A model generated the notes under the pieces. That model searched no databases and had not been told where the DNA came from. It saw only the letters and a list, made by a program, of their open reading frames with translations. From Candidatus Kuenenia stuttgartensis (GTDB taxonomy: Bacteria > Planctomycetota > Planctomycetia > Pirellulales > UBA1268): a stretch of 37,745 nucleotides of DNA. How positions within the stretch are numbered: the first letter of the stretch is position 1; every line of letters begins with the position of its first letter. The translations under genes and the position numbers were made by a program. Location of the stretch: contig CAMARC010000006.1 in the NCBI GenBank assembly GCA_945860405.1, forward strand, positions 1 through 37,745, in the 5' to 3' direction. This document shows, one piece after another, positions 25,608 to 34,652 of the stretch.

Positions 25608-27497
25608 TTAGCCGACGAGTTGGGCTGCTGCCCCCTCGGGAACGGCCAGATCGAGAAGAAACTCGAACACCTCGCGGAGCCGGGGCTGCCGGCATGTGGC
25701 CGCGGCGGCGAGGGCGCCGGCCCGTTCTGCATCGACGATATTCGCCGCCCGGGCGAAGACGTCGGCCGATCCGTAGAGCCGCCGGGCTGCGGCGATCACC
25801 TCGGCAGAGGAGGGGCCGCCCGGAAGCCTCGCCTCGTCGGCCAGACGGGAGAGTCGTTGCAGCTCCGCGGCGGGAACGCGTTCCCGTGCCAAGGCCCACA
25901 TCACCGTCGGTCGACCGCCGAGGAGGTCGCCGGCGGCGTGCCGGGCGTTCTCCGGATCGCCATGCCAATCCTTGAGATCGTTGAGCACTTGGAAGCCGAC
26001 GCCAACGTGCCGAGCGTAACGATCGATCGCCCCGGCCGCCGTCGGGAGGACGCCGGCCAGACGAACGCCGATCGACAGGGCCACCTCGAAGGCCGGCGAC
26101 GTCTTCAGGCCGTAGATGGCCAGTGCCTCAGGAACCGTGAGCGGCGTGTCGCGTGTGTCGCGCCACCACAATTCGGCCCCTTGCCCACGCGCCAGTCGCA
26201 CATGGGCCTCGGAAAGCATCGCCACTAGGTCGGCTCGGCATCCCGCATCGACCTCCGGCAGGGTGGCCATGATCCGGTAGCCGAAGCCGAGGAGATGGTC
26301 GCCGGTGTTGATGGCCACCGGAATCCCCACCTCTTCGTGGAGCGATTTCCTGCCATACCGCATCGCGTCAGCATCTTCGATGTCGTCGTGGATCAGCGAG
26401 GCTTTGTGGAACACCTCGACTGCCACCGCGGCGGCCCGGACGGCGGTCCGGTCGGCGCCGCCTCTTCCTGCGGAAACCTCATCCTTGGCCGTCAGGGCCT
26501 CAAACGATGCCAGAGTGATGAACGGGCGGAGGAACTTGCCGCCGCGGCCGAGGTAATCGGCGGCAAACCGTGCCGTGGAGACGAGCGGCTCAGGCCGCCC
26601 CTCCATCCAGTCGAGGGCGTCGGGCACCCCGGCCGTCGAGGCGATGCCACGGAGCGAGGCCGGCAGAAACAACTCGGCGGCTTCGCGGAGCAAAGGGAGA
26701 TGATCAGCAACTGGCGCCGTTTGCCCGCCAGCGACACCGAGCAGCCCCAAGACCCACTCGGCATCGAGCGCCGACCGCGACGCAGCCGAAGCGCACGCGG
26801 CACTGCCGCCGGCCGGTGTGTCGAGCGCTGTCACGCCCTGGGGATCGAAGGGGACGGCGGCGATCGGCAGGGCGAAGGCCGGCACGATGGCAAAAGCCTT
26901 CTCGAGATGCTCGAGCCGGGCGACGCCAAGGATACCGTCGTACTGTCCGGTGAGCAGGCCCCCGACACCGGCGACGGCCCGCGGCGTGGTCTCGACCACC
27001 CAGCCCTGCTCGCGGGCGGCTCCCCAGAGGGTGCCGATCACGCACCCTGGACCGCACAAATGCGGGGGGCGGGAGGCATCGGATTCTTGGGCGGGACGAA
27101 CCGCCATCGGGCAGTCGGGGAGCAGAAGGAGACGGCGGCCGCTGGAGCCGGCCGAGAGTTTGTCGCGCCAGTGCTCGGAAACGATCGTGACCATCGTCCA
27201 GCCGACATGGCTGGCCCCCGCTCCGCCGCGCTGGCAGAGGATCTCGGCCTGCGACCGGAGACCGGCCGCCGAACGGGCGCCGGCGGGCATCCCTCCCGAT
27301 CGCCACGAAGCGACCAGGTCGGCGGCCATCGCCCGAAGCCGGTCTCGGAGGGGCTTTTCGGCCGGGCAGGCAAGCCCCGCACCGCGACCGACCGCCGGTC
27401 GTGGCCCCTTGGCCGAGGGGTAGGCGATCGTTTCAGGCCGGTCAGCCGACAGGCCGGGAAGGTCGAGCGAGGGGGGATTGAGCACGGAAACAGCCAC
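25608..27497 (-). CDS. DUF116-like N-terminal domain fused to polyprenyl (trans-isoprenyl) diphosphate synthase
   Basis: N-terminus LLLLPDCPMAVRP...PHLCGPGCVIGTLWGAAREQGWVVETTPRAVAGVGGLLTGQYDGILGVARLEHLEKAF (DUF116-like); C-terminus GGKFLRPFITLASFEAL, HKASLIHDDIEDAD (DDxxD) and VGFQVLNDLKDWHGD. Confidence 0.85.
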   Translation of the reverse strand: MAVSVLNPPSLDLPGLSADRPETIAYPSAKGPRPAVGRGAGLACPAEKPLRDRLRAMAADLVASWRSGGMPAGARSAAGLRSQAEILCQRGGAGASHVGWTMVTIVSEHWRDKLSAGSSGRRLLLLPDCPMAVRPAQESDASRPPHLCGPGCVIGTLWGAAREQGWVVETTPRAVAGVGGLLTGQYDGILGVARLEHLEKAFAIVPAFALPIAAVPFDPQGVTALDTPAGGSAACASAASRSALDAEWVLGLLGVAGGQTAPVADHLPLLREAAELFLPASLRGIASTAGVPDALDWMEGRPEPLVSTARFAADYLGRGGKFLRPFITLASFEALTAKDEVSAGRGGADRTAVRAAAVAVEVFHKASLIHDDIEDADAMRYGRKSLHEEVGIPVAINTGDHLLGFGYRIMATLPEVDAGCRADLVAMLSEAHVRLARGQGAELWWRDTRDTPLTVPEALAIYGLKTSPAFEVALSIGVRLAGVLPTAAGAIDRYARHVGVGFQVLNDLKDWHGDPENARHAAGDLLGGRPTVMWALARERVPAAELQRLSRLADEARLPGGPSSAEVIAAARRLYGSADVFARAANIVDAERAGALAAAATCRQPRLREVFEFLLDLAVPEGAAAQLVG

Positions 27498-27645
27498 CTT
27501 TCCCTAGAAAGACTGGGGAACGCGACACCAGACCGTGCCAACGGTCCCTCGTGCCAGCCGGCTCCCTGCCCAGTAAACCGGACGGCTCCGCCGGCGCTAA
27601 CCCCGTTTTCCAGTGCCCCCGGGGACGGCGGAGAGATCCTTTTTG

Positions 27646-27669
27646 GCCGGTGAGCCCGCGCTCACCGGC
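27646..27669. terminator. Perfect 10-bp hairpin GCCGGTGAGC-CCGC-GCTCACCGGC immediately after the HemN-like stop codon
   Basis: 10-bp stem, 4-nt loop; one nucleotide from the stop codon (27671-27673). No U-tract on the minus strand. Confidence 0.6.
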
Positions 27670-27670
27670 A

Positions 27671-28984
27671 TCAGGAGGGAGCGTCAAAGAAGCGGGGGAG
27701 GAGGGCATCGACCATGAGGAGGCCCCGACGGGTGAGGACGGGGGCGGGACGGATCCGCTCCAGGCAGCCCTCCGCCTCGAGGCTTTGCCACTGCGGCGCG
27801 AACGCCTCGAGCGGATCGACGCCAAACTTCGCGCGGAGGCGTTCCACGTCGAGTCTGCCTTTTTTGAGGCCGAGGATCGTCTCGCGGATGAGAAGCTCAC
27901 GGGCCGAGGGCACGAGCCCGCGGGCGATCGGCAACCGCCCCCCTTCGATAGCGCCGAGGTAGTCGTCCCAGTGGGGGGCATTTTGGTAGTGGCAGCCAGA
28001 GAGATGGCCGAAGCTCGCCACGCCGAGCGCGAGGAGATCACTCCCCTCCCAGAGCATGTCGCGGTAGCGGAAATGGACCCGGGCAGGATCGCGGACGAGC
28101 GTGTAGCCGCTCGACACCGTGTACCCTGCCGCCACGAAGCGGTCGAACGCCCTCCCGACCCACTCCCGCTTGGTGCGCCAGTCGGCGACTGGCGTCGGAG
28201 CCCCGGTCTCGCGGGCGTCGTGGACGAAGGTCGTGTTGACGGGGAGCTCGAGCTGGTAGATCGTCAGACTGTCGGGCTCGAGGGCCAGCGTCCGGTCGAT
28301 CGTCCGATCCCAGCTCTCCGACGTCTCGCCGACCATCCCCGAGATCAGATCGATATTCGTATTCGGGAACCCGGCAGCTTTGATCCAATCCCAGCAGCGG
28401 AGGATCTCGGCGGAGAGATGGGCCCGGCCGTTGGCCTCGAGGATGGAATCCTCGAAGTTCTCCACGCCGAGCGAAAGCCTCGTCACGCCCAGCTCGCGGA
28501 GCGCCTTCACCTTCGGTTCCGAAAGCGTTCCTGGCTCGCACTCGAAGGTCACCTCCTCGGCATCATTCCAGCCGAAGCTGCGGTGGAGTCCGGCGACGAG
28601 CCGCTCGAGCTGCTTCACCGACAGAAACGACGGCGTGCCGCCACCGAAATAGACATAGCGGAGCGTGCGGCCGGCGACGGCTGGCTGGGCGGCGACGAGC
28701 TCCGCCTCGCGTGCGAGTCCCTGCGAGTAGCGTTCGACGTCGCTGGCTGAGGTGTCGGTGTAGACGCGGAAGTAGCAGAACTTGCACCGTTTCCGACAGA
28801 ACGGGACATGGAGATAGAGCCCCAGCGCCGCGTCCGTGGGGGCCGCGGCGAAGGCTTCGAGGACCGCCGGAACCGCCGCCGTCGCCCAGGAGGAGAAGGG
28901 GGGGTAGTTGGAGATGAAGTAGCTACCCGGTTCGGTCGATTCGATCTTCGATTCGGCCTTGGTCTCGATCTTCGTTTCGCTCAT
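27671..28984 (-). CDS. HemN/HemW-like radical SAM protein (coproporphyrinogen III oxidase family)
   Basis: LYLHVPFCRKRCKFCYFRVYTD (CX3CX2C), VYFGGGTPSFLSVKQLERLV, VTFECEPGTLSEPKVKALRELGVTRLSLGVENFED, NTNIDLISGMVGET. Confidence 0.9.
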   Translation of the reverse strand: MSETKIETKAESKIESTEPGSYFISNYPPFSSWATAAVPAVLEAFAAAPTDAALGLYLHVPFCRKRCKFCYFRVYTDTSASDVERYSQGLAREAELVAAQPAVAGRTLRYVYFGGGTPSFLSVKQLERLVAGLHRSFGWNDAEEVTFECEPGTLSEPKVKALRELGVTRLSLGVENFEDSILEANGRAHLSAEILRCWDWIKAAGFPNTNIDLISGMVGETSESWDRTIDRTLALEPDSLTIYQLELPVNTTFVHDARETGAPTPVADWRTKREWVGRAFDRFVAAGYTVSSGYTLVRDPARVHFRYRDMLWEGSDLLALGVASFGHLSGCHYQNAPHWDDYLGAIEGGRLPIARGLVPSARELLIRETILGLKKGRLDVERLRAKFGVDPLEAFAPQWQSLEAEGCLERIRPAPVLTRRGLLMVDALLPRFFDAPS

Positions 28985-29011
28985 GGATCGGTAGCCGTGG
29001 GGAAAAAAGCG

Positions 29012-30028
29012 TCAGGAGAGGCCGCGGGCGGCGAGGAGATCGTCGAAATCGCGAAGGTGGTAGGGAATCTTGACGCCGTCGAGAACGCGGCACAGGCCCC
29101 GCATCGCGATCCCCATGCCGTCAGGCCCACTCGTGCCACCAAACTGCCCGCCGCCACGGACATGGGGCTCGAGATCGAGAAACACGCCGGGGATGCCGCG
29201 GCGATCGAGGCGTTTGGTGAGGGCAGGGAGGAACGTCTTGAGATCGGCAAGGATTCGCTCGTGCCCCCCGACGCCCAGGTCGGCGGGGACGAAGTTCAAC
29301 AGCCCCCGCTCTTCGACATGCCGGCCCCGAACGCTGCCGGCCACCTTGCGATAATCCTTGATGTGCACCCAACCGAGGCCCGGCTTCATCGCTTCCCACT
29401 GCCGGAAGATCTCGGTGGGGGAGAATCCCTGAACGACGAGATTGGCGGCATCGAAGACGAGGACGAGGCCGGGATGATTGACCCGGCGATGGATCTCGGC
29501 GAGGAGGTGGCCGTCACGGCCGACGAGATTCGCCTCGACCTCGAGGCCGAAGGTGAGATCGGAGCGGTGGCAGGCCTCGGCGATCCGGCCGATGCGGTCG
29601 ACGGCCTCCTCCAGATACTCCTCGGGGCGGGCTCCCTTGGGGGGATAGAACGAGAACCCACGGATGAGCTTCGTCTCGAAGGCATGGGCCAGTTCACAGG
29701 CCCGGGCGACGTCCTTGGCGAGATACGTCTTGAAAGGCACGTAGGCGGTCTTCGTGCCGTCATCGACGTCGTCGAGCTTGACCTTCCCGATCGGGGAGGC
29801 AATCGAGGCGACGTTGAGCCCGTAGCGATCCTCGAGGTGCCGGATCTTCTGGATCTCCGTCACCGTCAGCTTCATGACGTTCTTCACCCCCTTGCCGACA
29901 TCGATGAACCGGAGCGAGTAATACTCGAGCCCTATGGCCGAGAGCGCCGTGAATTGCTCCACGGCGGTGAGGTCGAAAGCCGACTCATCGGCGAGCGCCG
30001 AGAGGAGGACGGGGCAGGCTTGGGCCAT
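29012..30028 (-). CDS. Sugar phosphate isomerase/epimerase-like TIM-barrel protein
   Basis: AP-endonuclease-2-like fold motifs: GLEVEANLVGRDGHLLAEIHRRVNHPGLVLVFDAANLV, GWVHIKDYRK, GVFLDLEPHVRGGGQFGGTSGPDG. ATG at 30028. Confidence 0.82.
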   Translation of the reverse strand: MAQACPVLLSALADESAFDLTAVEQFTALSAIGLEYYSLRFIDVGKGVKNVMKLTVTEIQKIRHLEDRYGLNVASIASPIGKVKLDDVDDGTKTAYVPFKTYLAKDVARACELAHAFETKLIRGFSFYPPKGARPEEYLEEAVDRIGRIAEACHRSDLTFGLEVEANLVGRDGHLLAEIHRRVNHPGLVLVFDAANLVVQGFSPTEIFRQWEAMKPGLGWVHIKDYRKVAGSVRGRHVEERGLLNFVPADLGVGGHERILADLKTFLPALTKRLDRRGIPGVFLDLEPHVRGGGQFGGTSGPDGMGIAMRGLCRVLDGVKIPYHLRDFDDLLAARGLS

Positions 30029-30121
30029 GGATGGGATTTCCCGGGGGGTGGTGCCGCGGTCCTGGGAGCCTGGCGCCGGTGGATCGGCCGGGAGCCGCAA
30101 CACTGACCGGCCGGGCGGTGC

Positions 30122-30514
30122 TCAGACAGAAGGGGGGAGATCGGCCCCGGAGGGATGCGAGACGACGATCCGCGACGAGATCCCGCCGCGGGGCGTGAAG
30201 TGGGCCACGAGGGTCATCCGCCGTGGGGCAACCACCGCGACGAGATCGTCGAGGATGCAGTTGGTGACGTTCTCGTAGAAGATCCCTTCGTTGCGGAACG
30301 CCTGGAGATACACTTTCAGGCTCTTGAGCTCCACGCACACCTTGTCGGGGATGTAGCGGAAGGTGAGCGTGCCGAAGTCTGGCTGCCCCGTCTTGGGGCA
30401 GACTGACGTGAACTCCGGGCAGATGATCTCGATGAGGTAGTCGCGCCCCGGGAAGCGGTTCTCGAAGACCTCGAGTTGGGCGCGGGAAGGCGAGGCGTGG
30501 ATGGGTGTTGTCAT
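30122..30514 (-). CDS. queF: NADPH-dependent 7-cyano-7-deazaguanine reductase QueF
   Basis: [78 protein letters not shown]. Confidence 0.97.
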   Translation of the reverse strand: MTTPIHASPSRAQLEVFENRFPGRDYLIEIICPEFTSVCPKTGQPDFGTLTFRYIPDKVCVELKSLKVYLQAFRNEGIFYENVTNCILDDLVAVVAPRRMTLVAHFTPRGGISSRIVVSHPSGADLPPSV

Positions 30515-30529
30515 AGGAGAGAGTGTGCC

Positions 30530-31267
30530 ATGAACGCGCCGCTTCCGAAAGCGGTCCCCCCGTCCCCGCCGGAAGGTTCCCGGGGAAAGATGGTCGTTCT
30601 CCTCTCGGGAGGCCTCGATTCGGCGACGGTGGCGGCCTGGGCCCGGGCCCGGGGCTATGAGGTGATCGGGCTGTCGATCGACTACGGCCAGCGTCACCGC
30701 TGCGAACTCGACGCCGCCAAGGCCCTCGCCTCCCACCTCGGCCTCGCTGACCATGTCGTGCTCCGGGTCGATCTGGCGGCGTTTGGCGGCAGCGCCCTGA
30801 CCGATGCCGCGATCCCCGTCCCCCGCGACCGCCCCGACGCGGCCCTCGCCGCCGAGATCCCCACGACCTACGTCCCGGCCCGCAACACCGTCTTTCTCTC
30901 CCTCGCCCTGGCCCTCGCCGAGGCCCGGGGGGCGACGGCAATCGGCGTCGGCGTCAACGCCATCGATTACAGCGGCTATCCCGACTGCCGGCCCGAGTTC
31001 CTCGACGCCTTCCGGCACCTCGCGGCGCTCGCCACAAAGGCGGGGGTCGAGGGGCATGCCCCCGAGATCGTGGCGCCGCTGGTCGACCTTACGAAGGCCG
31101 AGATCGTTGCCCTCGGTGTCGAGCTCGGCCTCGATCAGGGGCTGACGACGAGCTGCTACGACCCAGACGCTTCAGGCCGCCCCTGTGGCCACTGCGATTC
31201 CTGCCGGCTCCGCGCCGCCGGCTTCGCGGCCGTGGGCATCAACGATCCGCGCGCGGCGGGGAGCTGA
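30530..31267 (+). CDS. queC: 7-cyano-7-deazaguanine synthase QueC
   Basis: [82 protein letters not shown] zinc site. Confidence 0.97.
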   Translation: MNAPLPKAVPPSPPEGSRGKMVVLLSGGLDSATVAAWARARGYEVIGLSIDYGQRHRCELDAAKALASHLGLADHVVLRVDLAAFGGSALTDAAIPVPRDRPDAALAAEIPTTYVPARNTVFLSLALALAEARGATAIGVGVNAIDYSGYPDCRPEFLDAFRHLAALATKAGVEGHAPEIVAPLVDLTKAEIVALGVELGLDQGLTTSCYDPDASGRPCGHCDSCRLRAAGFAAVGINDPRAAGS

Positions 31268-31275
31268 CCGAAGCC

Positions 31276-31995
31276 GTGCGGATCGCCGAGCTCTACGCTT
31301 CGCTGCAGGGAGAAGGGCTGCTCGCCGGCACGCCGAGCACCTTCGTGCGGACCAGCGGCTGCAATCTCCGCTGCCACTGGTGCGACACCCCGTTCACCTC
31401 CTGGAAGCCGGTGGGGGAGGAGTGGTCGATCGACCGAGTCTGCACGGCCGTCGAAGCCCTCGGCGTGCCGCATGTCGTGCTCACCGGCGGCGAGCCGCTC
31501 CTCCCTGCCGACGCCGCCGATCTCTGCGCGGCGCTTCGGGAGGGGGGCCGCCACCTGACGATCGAGACGGCCGGCACGATCCTGCCGCCAGCGGCCGTCG
31601 CCGAGACGCTCGCCGATCTCCTCTCGATCAGCCCCAAGCTCGCCTCCTCCGCCCCTCCGCCCGACACCCCTGCCGGCTGGCACGCCCGCCACGCCGCGGC
31701 CCGGCGCCGCGACGACATCCTCGTGGCCATGCTCCGCGCGCCGCGCTGGCAACTGAAGTTTGTCGTCGGGTCGCGGGCCGATCTCGACGAGGTGCTCGTC
31801 TGGCTCGACGATCTCGAAGCGGCCCTCGGCCCGGGGAAGCTGCCGCGGGGAAGGGTGTTTGTGATGCCTGAGGGAACCTCCCCGACAGCCCTCCAAGCAA
31901 CAACCGCCTGGCTCGCCGCGGCCTGTGCGGCCGAAGGGCTCCGCCTCGCTCCCCGCCACCACATCGCTTGGTATGGCAACCGCCGCGGCACGTGA
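31276..31995 (+). CDS. queE: 7-carboxy-7-deazaguanine synthase QueE (radical SAM)
   Basis: RIAELYASLQGEGLLAGTPSTFVRTSGCNLRCHWCDTPFTSW; VVLTGGEPLL; GTG start 8 bp after queC. Confidence 0.96.
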   Translation: MRIAELYASLQGEGLLAGTPSTFVRTSGCNLRCHWCDTPFTSWKPVGEEWSIDRVCTAVEALGVPHVVLTGGEPLLPADAADLCAALREGGRHLTIETAGTILPPAAVAETLADLLSISPKLASSAPPPDTPAGWHARHAAARRRDDILVAMLRAPRWQLKFVVGSRADLDEVLVWLDDLEAALGPGKLPRGRVFVMPEGTSPTALQATTAWLAAACAAEGLRLAPRHHIAWYGNRRGT

Positions 31996-32095
31996 CGGCG
32001 GAGGGTCGAGACCTCAATGTGGTTGGCCTGCCAGGGAAAAGGTGCCAGCCACAAAACTTGGGCCAGCGTTGCGAAAGGCGCCGAATCGGCCACCT

Positions 32096-32713
32096 TCAGC
32101 GACTGGCGCCTGGTTCGCGTTCCTCAGTGCCGGCGGGCGACCACGGCAGGAGCGACGTGAGACTCGTCGCTTCGGTCGCCATCGCATCCCATTGCAGCAG
32201 ACCGGTGGGGGGAATTACCTCGCGGTCGAGGTATCCCGCGGACGTCGGGCGACGGAAGCGGTGCGTGGTGCGGGTGGCGACATCGATCACCCACACCTCC
32301 GCGATCCCGTGCCGGGCGTAGAGGGGCACTTTCACTCCCAGGTCGTAAGCCAGGCTCGTTTCAGCGACCTCGACCACCAACAACACATCGCCCGGACCGG
32401 GATGAGCTGCGGCATAGCAGTCGACGCGCGGCGCCAGAATCGCGATGTCGGGCTGGGGCTCGCTCGCGTCATCGAGGAAGACGGGATTCTGCACCGAAAG
32501 AATCGCCCGGTCTCCCACGCTCCCTGCCATCCATCGAGCCAGTGCTCGCACGATCGCCGCGTGAAGACTGCCGATCGGCGACATGTCGAGGACCTCCCCA
32601 CTCACAAGCTCCACCCGGTCGTCGGGCCCGAGAATGCCCGACTCGACCATCCGGTGGTAATGGTCCACGGTCAAACGGTGCCGCGTGAGCAGTTCGCCAG
32701 GCATCGTGACCAT
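32096..32713 (-). CDS. Uma2 family (DUF820) putative endonuclease
   Basis: LTVDHYHRMVESGILGPDDRVELVSGEVLDMSPIGSLHAAIV..EPQPDIAILAPR..PGDVLLVVEVAETSLAYDLGVKVPLYARHGIAEVWVID. Confidence 0.93.
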   Translation of the reverse strand: MVTMPGELLTRHRLTVDHYHRMVESGILGPDDRVELVSGEVLDMSPIGSLHAAIVRALARWMAGSVGDRAILSVQNPVFLDDASEPQPDIAILAPRVDCYAAAHPGPGDVLLVVEVAETSLAYDLGVKVPLYARHGIAEVWVIDVATRTTHRFRRPTSAGYLDREVIPPTGLLQWDAMATEATSLTSLLPWSPAGTEEREPGASR

Positions 32714-32886
32714 GGTGCTCTCTCCGTCAGATCGGGCCGTGGTGACAAGCCCGCCGCCGCTTATTGCTTCAAGCATACTCGCCGCGGTTTTCCGCGCCAC
32801 CTTCAGAGAGAATCGCCGGCCAGCAAAATCGGACCGGTGGGGGAGGGATGTCAGGGTGGGGCCCCCCACACCGGCAACCGAGGAAA

Positions 32887-34458
32887 TCAGGCCACGACCT
32901 TGGCCCGGCGACGCCGCTGTTCGAGGATCGCGAGCACCCCGGCGACGAGCGCGAGGGCGCTTGAGCCCGTGGCGGGGTCGATCTCGGGCACGGCGGCCAG
33001 CGCAATCGTGAGCCGACCGGTCAGCTCACTGAACGTCAGTTGCTGCCCGCCGGCAATGCTCGTCCAGATGCCACCGGCACCGGAAAACGTCCGCCCGGCA
33101 TAAACCCCAGAGCCAGAGGAGACAACCGACGAGAAATGCCCCACGGGGGAGCCTGCGAAGGCGAACAGGTCGAACGACGTCCCGTTCGCGAAGGACGAGC
33201 CGATGCCGAACTCCAGATTGAGCGTGCCGCCGTAGGTGAGGCCGCCGGAGGTGGTGATCTGCACCTGATCGTAGTCGTTGCCGGCGACGCCGGCCGCTGA
33301 TCCCGAGCCGACGATCTCCATGAACGTCGTGCTCCCCGCCTGGAGGTCAAGCGCCGCAGCAGCAAGCGCCCCGGGGCTGTTGCCGAGGGAGAGCACCCCG
33401 CCAGACTGCACGGTGACGAGGCTCCCGAACGGGCCCGTGCCGCCGAGCGTGCCGCCGTTGCCGACGGTGACCGCCGAATTGGCGAGGCTCCCGTTGACAA
33501 CGAGTTTCCCCGCCGAAACTGTCGTCGCGCCGGAGTAAGTGTTGGGGCCGGAGAGGAGGAGCGTGCCGGCGCCGCTCTTGGAAAGCGTCGCGGCGCCGGT
33601 GATTTGGTTTCCAGCCGTCGACACAAAGGCGTAGTTCCCGCCGGTCGCCGAGACCACCACGGCACGGGGAGCGATCGCCCCGGAGAGGATCACCACACCG
33701 CCGGAGGCGTTGTTGAACGTGGCCTGGGAACCATCGGAGAATGCCTCGCTGGGGCCAGAGCCGGTTGTCCAGTTTGCGGTCGATGTGTTCCAGGTGCCGA
33801 TGGTCGTATTCCACGTCACGTCGGGAAGGACGACGGCCTGGTAAACGGCACTGGAGTAGTTCGGGTAACTACTGTCCGTGAAGTAAGCGCCCTGGCTGCT
33901 GAACTGCGACCGATAGTAGCCCGGATCGGTGCTGCCGATCGCGGGGGTGTTGCTCGCCGTCGCGATGGGGATCCCCAGCCTGTAGCCCGTCACGCCCGGA
34001 GCCCAATTGGGGATTTGCTGGGTGACGAGCACGTCGGGGGTGTCGAGGACGATGTTCGCCGACCCTAGATCCGCCGTGTAGGTCTTTGAGGTCCCCGTCC
34101 CGAGGCCGGTGATCGTCGCGTTGAAACTGCCGATCAGCGAATTGTCAGACTGGCGGTAGAAACTGATCTTCTGGCTGGCACTCGTCAGATCGTATGAGGC
34201 GTTCGGGCCATTGAACGCCGCCCACGTGAAACTCGTGAGCTTGCCGGTCGCGGTGAGACGCAACGAATCGCCGAAGATCGCGCTCTTGTCGGCTGACGTG
34301 ATCCCGAGGAAGCCGTAACCTTCGGCACCAGAGGTGTAGAAATTGGTGCTGTCGTAGACCACCTTCGTGGCGGCATCAACCGGACCGGCGTGGAGGATCG
34401 CGAGAACCGCGGCACACACCCCGGGCCAGATCCTGACGCACCAATTCCGAACGGCCAC
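32887..34458 (-). CDS. Secreted protein with autotransporter-associated beta-strand repeat and C-terminal PEP-CTERM-like sorting signal
   Basis: GAGTLLLSGPNTYSGATTVSAGKLVVNGSLANSAVTVGNGGTLGGTG repeat; C-terminus VPEIDPATGSSALALVAGVLAILEQRRRRAKVVA (motif, hydrophobic helix, Arg cluster). GTG start at 34458 likely. Confidence 0.83.
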   Translation of the reverse strand: MAVRNWCVRIWPGVCAAVLAILHAGPVDAATKVVYDSTNFYTSGAEGYGFLGITSADKSAIFGDSLRLTATGKLTSFTWAAFNGPNASYDLTSASQKISFYRQSDNSLIGSFNATITGLGTGTSKTYTADLGSANIVLDTPDVLVTQQIPNWAPGVTGYRLGIPIATASNTPAIGSTDPGYYRSQFSSQGAYFTDSSYPNYSSAVYQAVVLPDVTWNTTIGTWNTSTANWTTGSGPSEAFSDGSQATFNNASGGVVILSGAIAPRAVVVSATGGNYAFVSTAGNQITGAATLSKSGAGTLLLSGPNTYSGATTVSAGKLVVNGSLANSAVTVGNGGTLGGTGPFGSLVTVQSGGVLSLGNSPGALAAAALDLQAGSTTFMEIVGSGSAAGVAGNDYDQVQITTSGGLTYGGTLNLEFGIGSSFANGTSFDLFAFAGSPVGHFSSVVSSGSGVYAGRTFSGAGGIWTSIAGGQQLTFSELTGRLTIALAAVPEIDPATGSSALALVAGVLAILEQRRRRAKVVA

Positions 34459-34652
34459 GTTTGAATCTCCATGACACAGGGTCGATGAAAGAAGGCGGCC
34501 ACGAACGCGGGCGTGCTTCTTCCGTCCTGTGGACGGCATCGACGATGTCCTCCCGACAGCGAGGACGAAATCACCGTACCGCCTGGATCAGGAGTTTCAA
34601 GGCAGGCCAGTTTGCCCCGTAGGCAGGCAACGGGGAGGCGCCGACCCCGTGA

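Noticed and set aside
26295-27653. 452-aa plus-strand ORF
   Set aside because: Antisense to the DUF116-prenyl synthase gene; no domain, biased composition.
28808-30106. 432-aa plus-strand ORF
   Set aside because: Antisense to the TIM-barrel gene; Glu/Asp/Gly-rich shadow translation.
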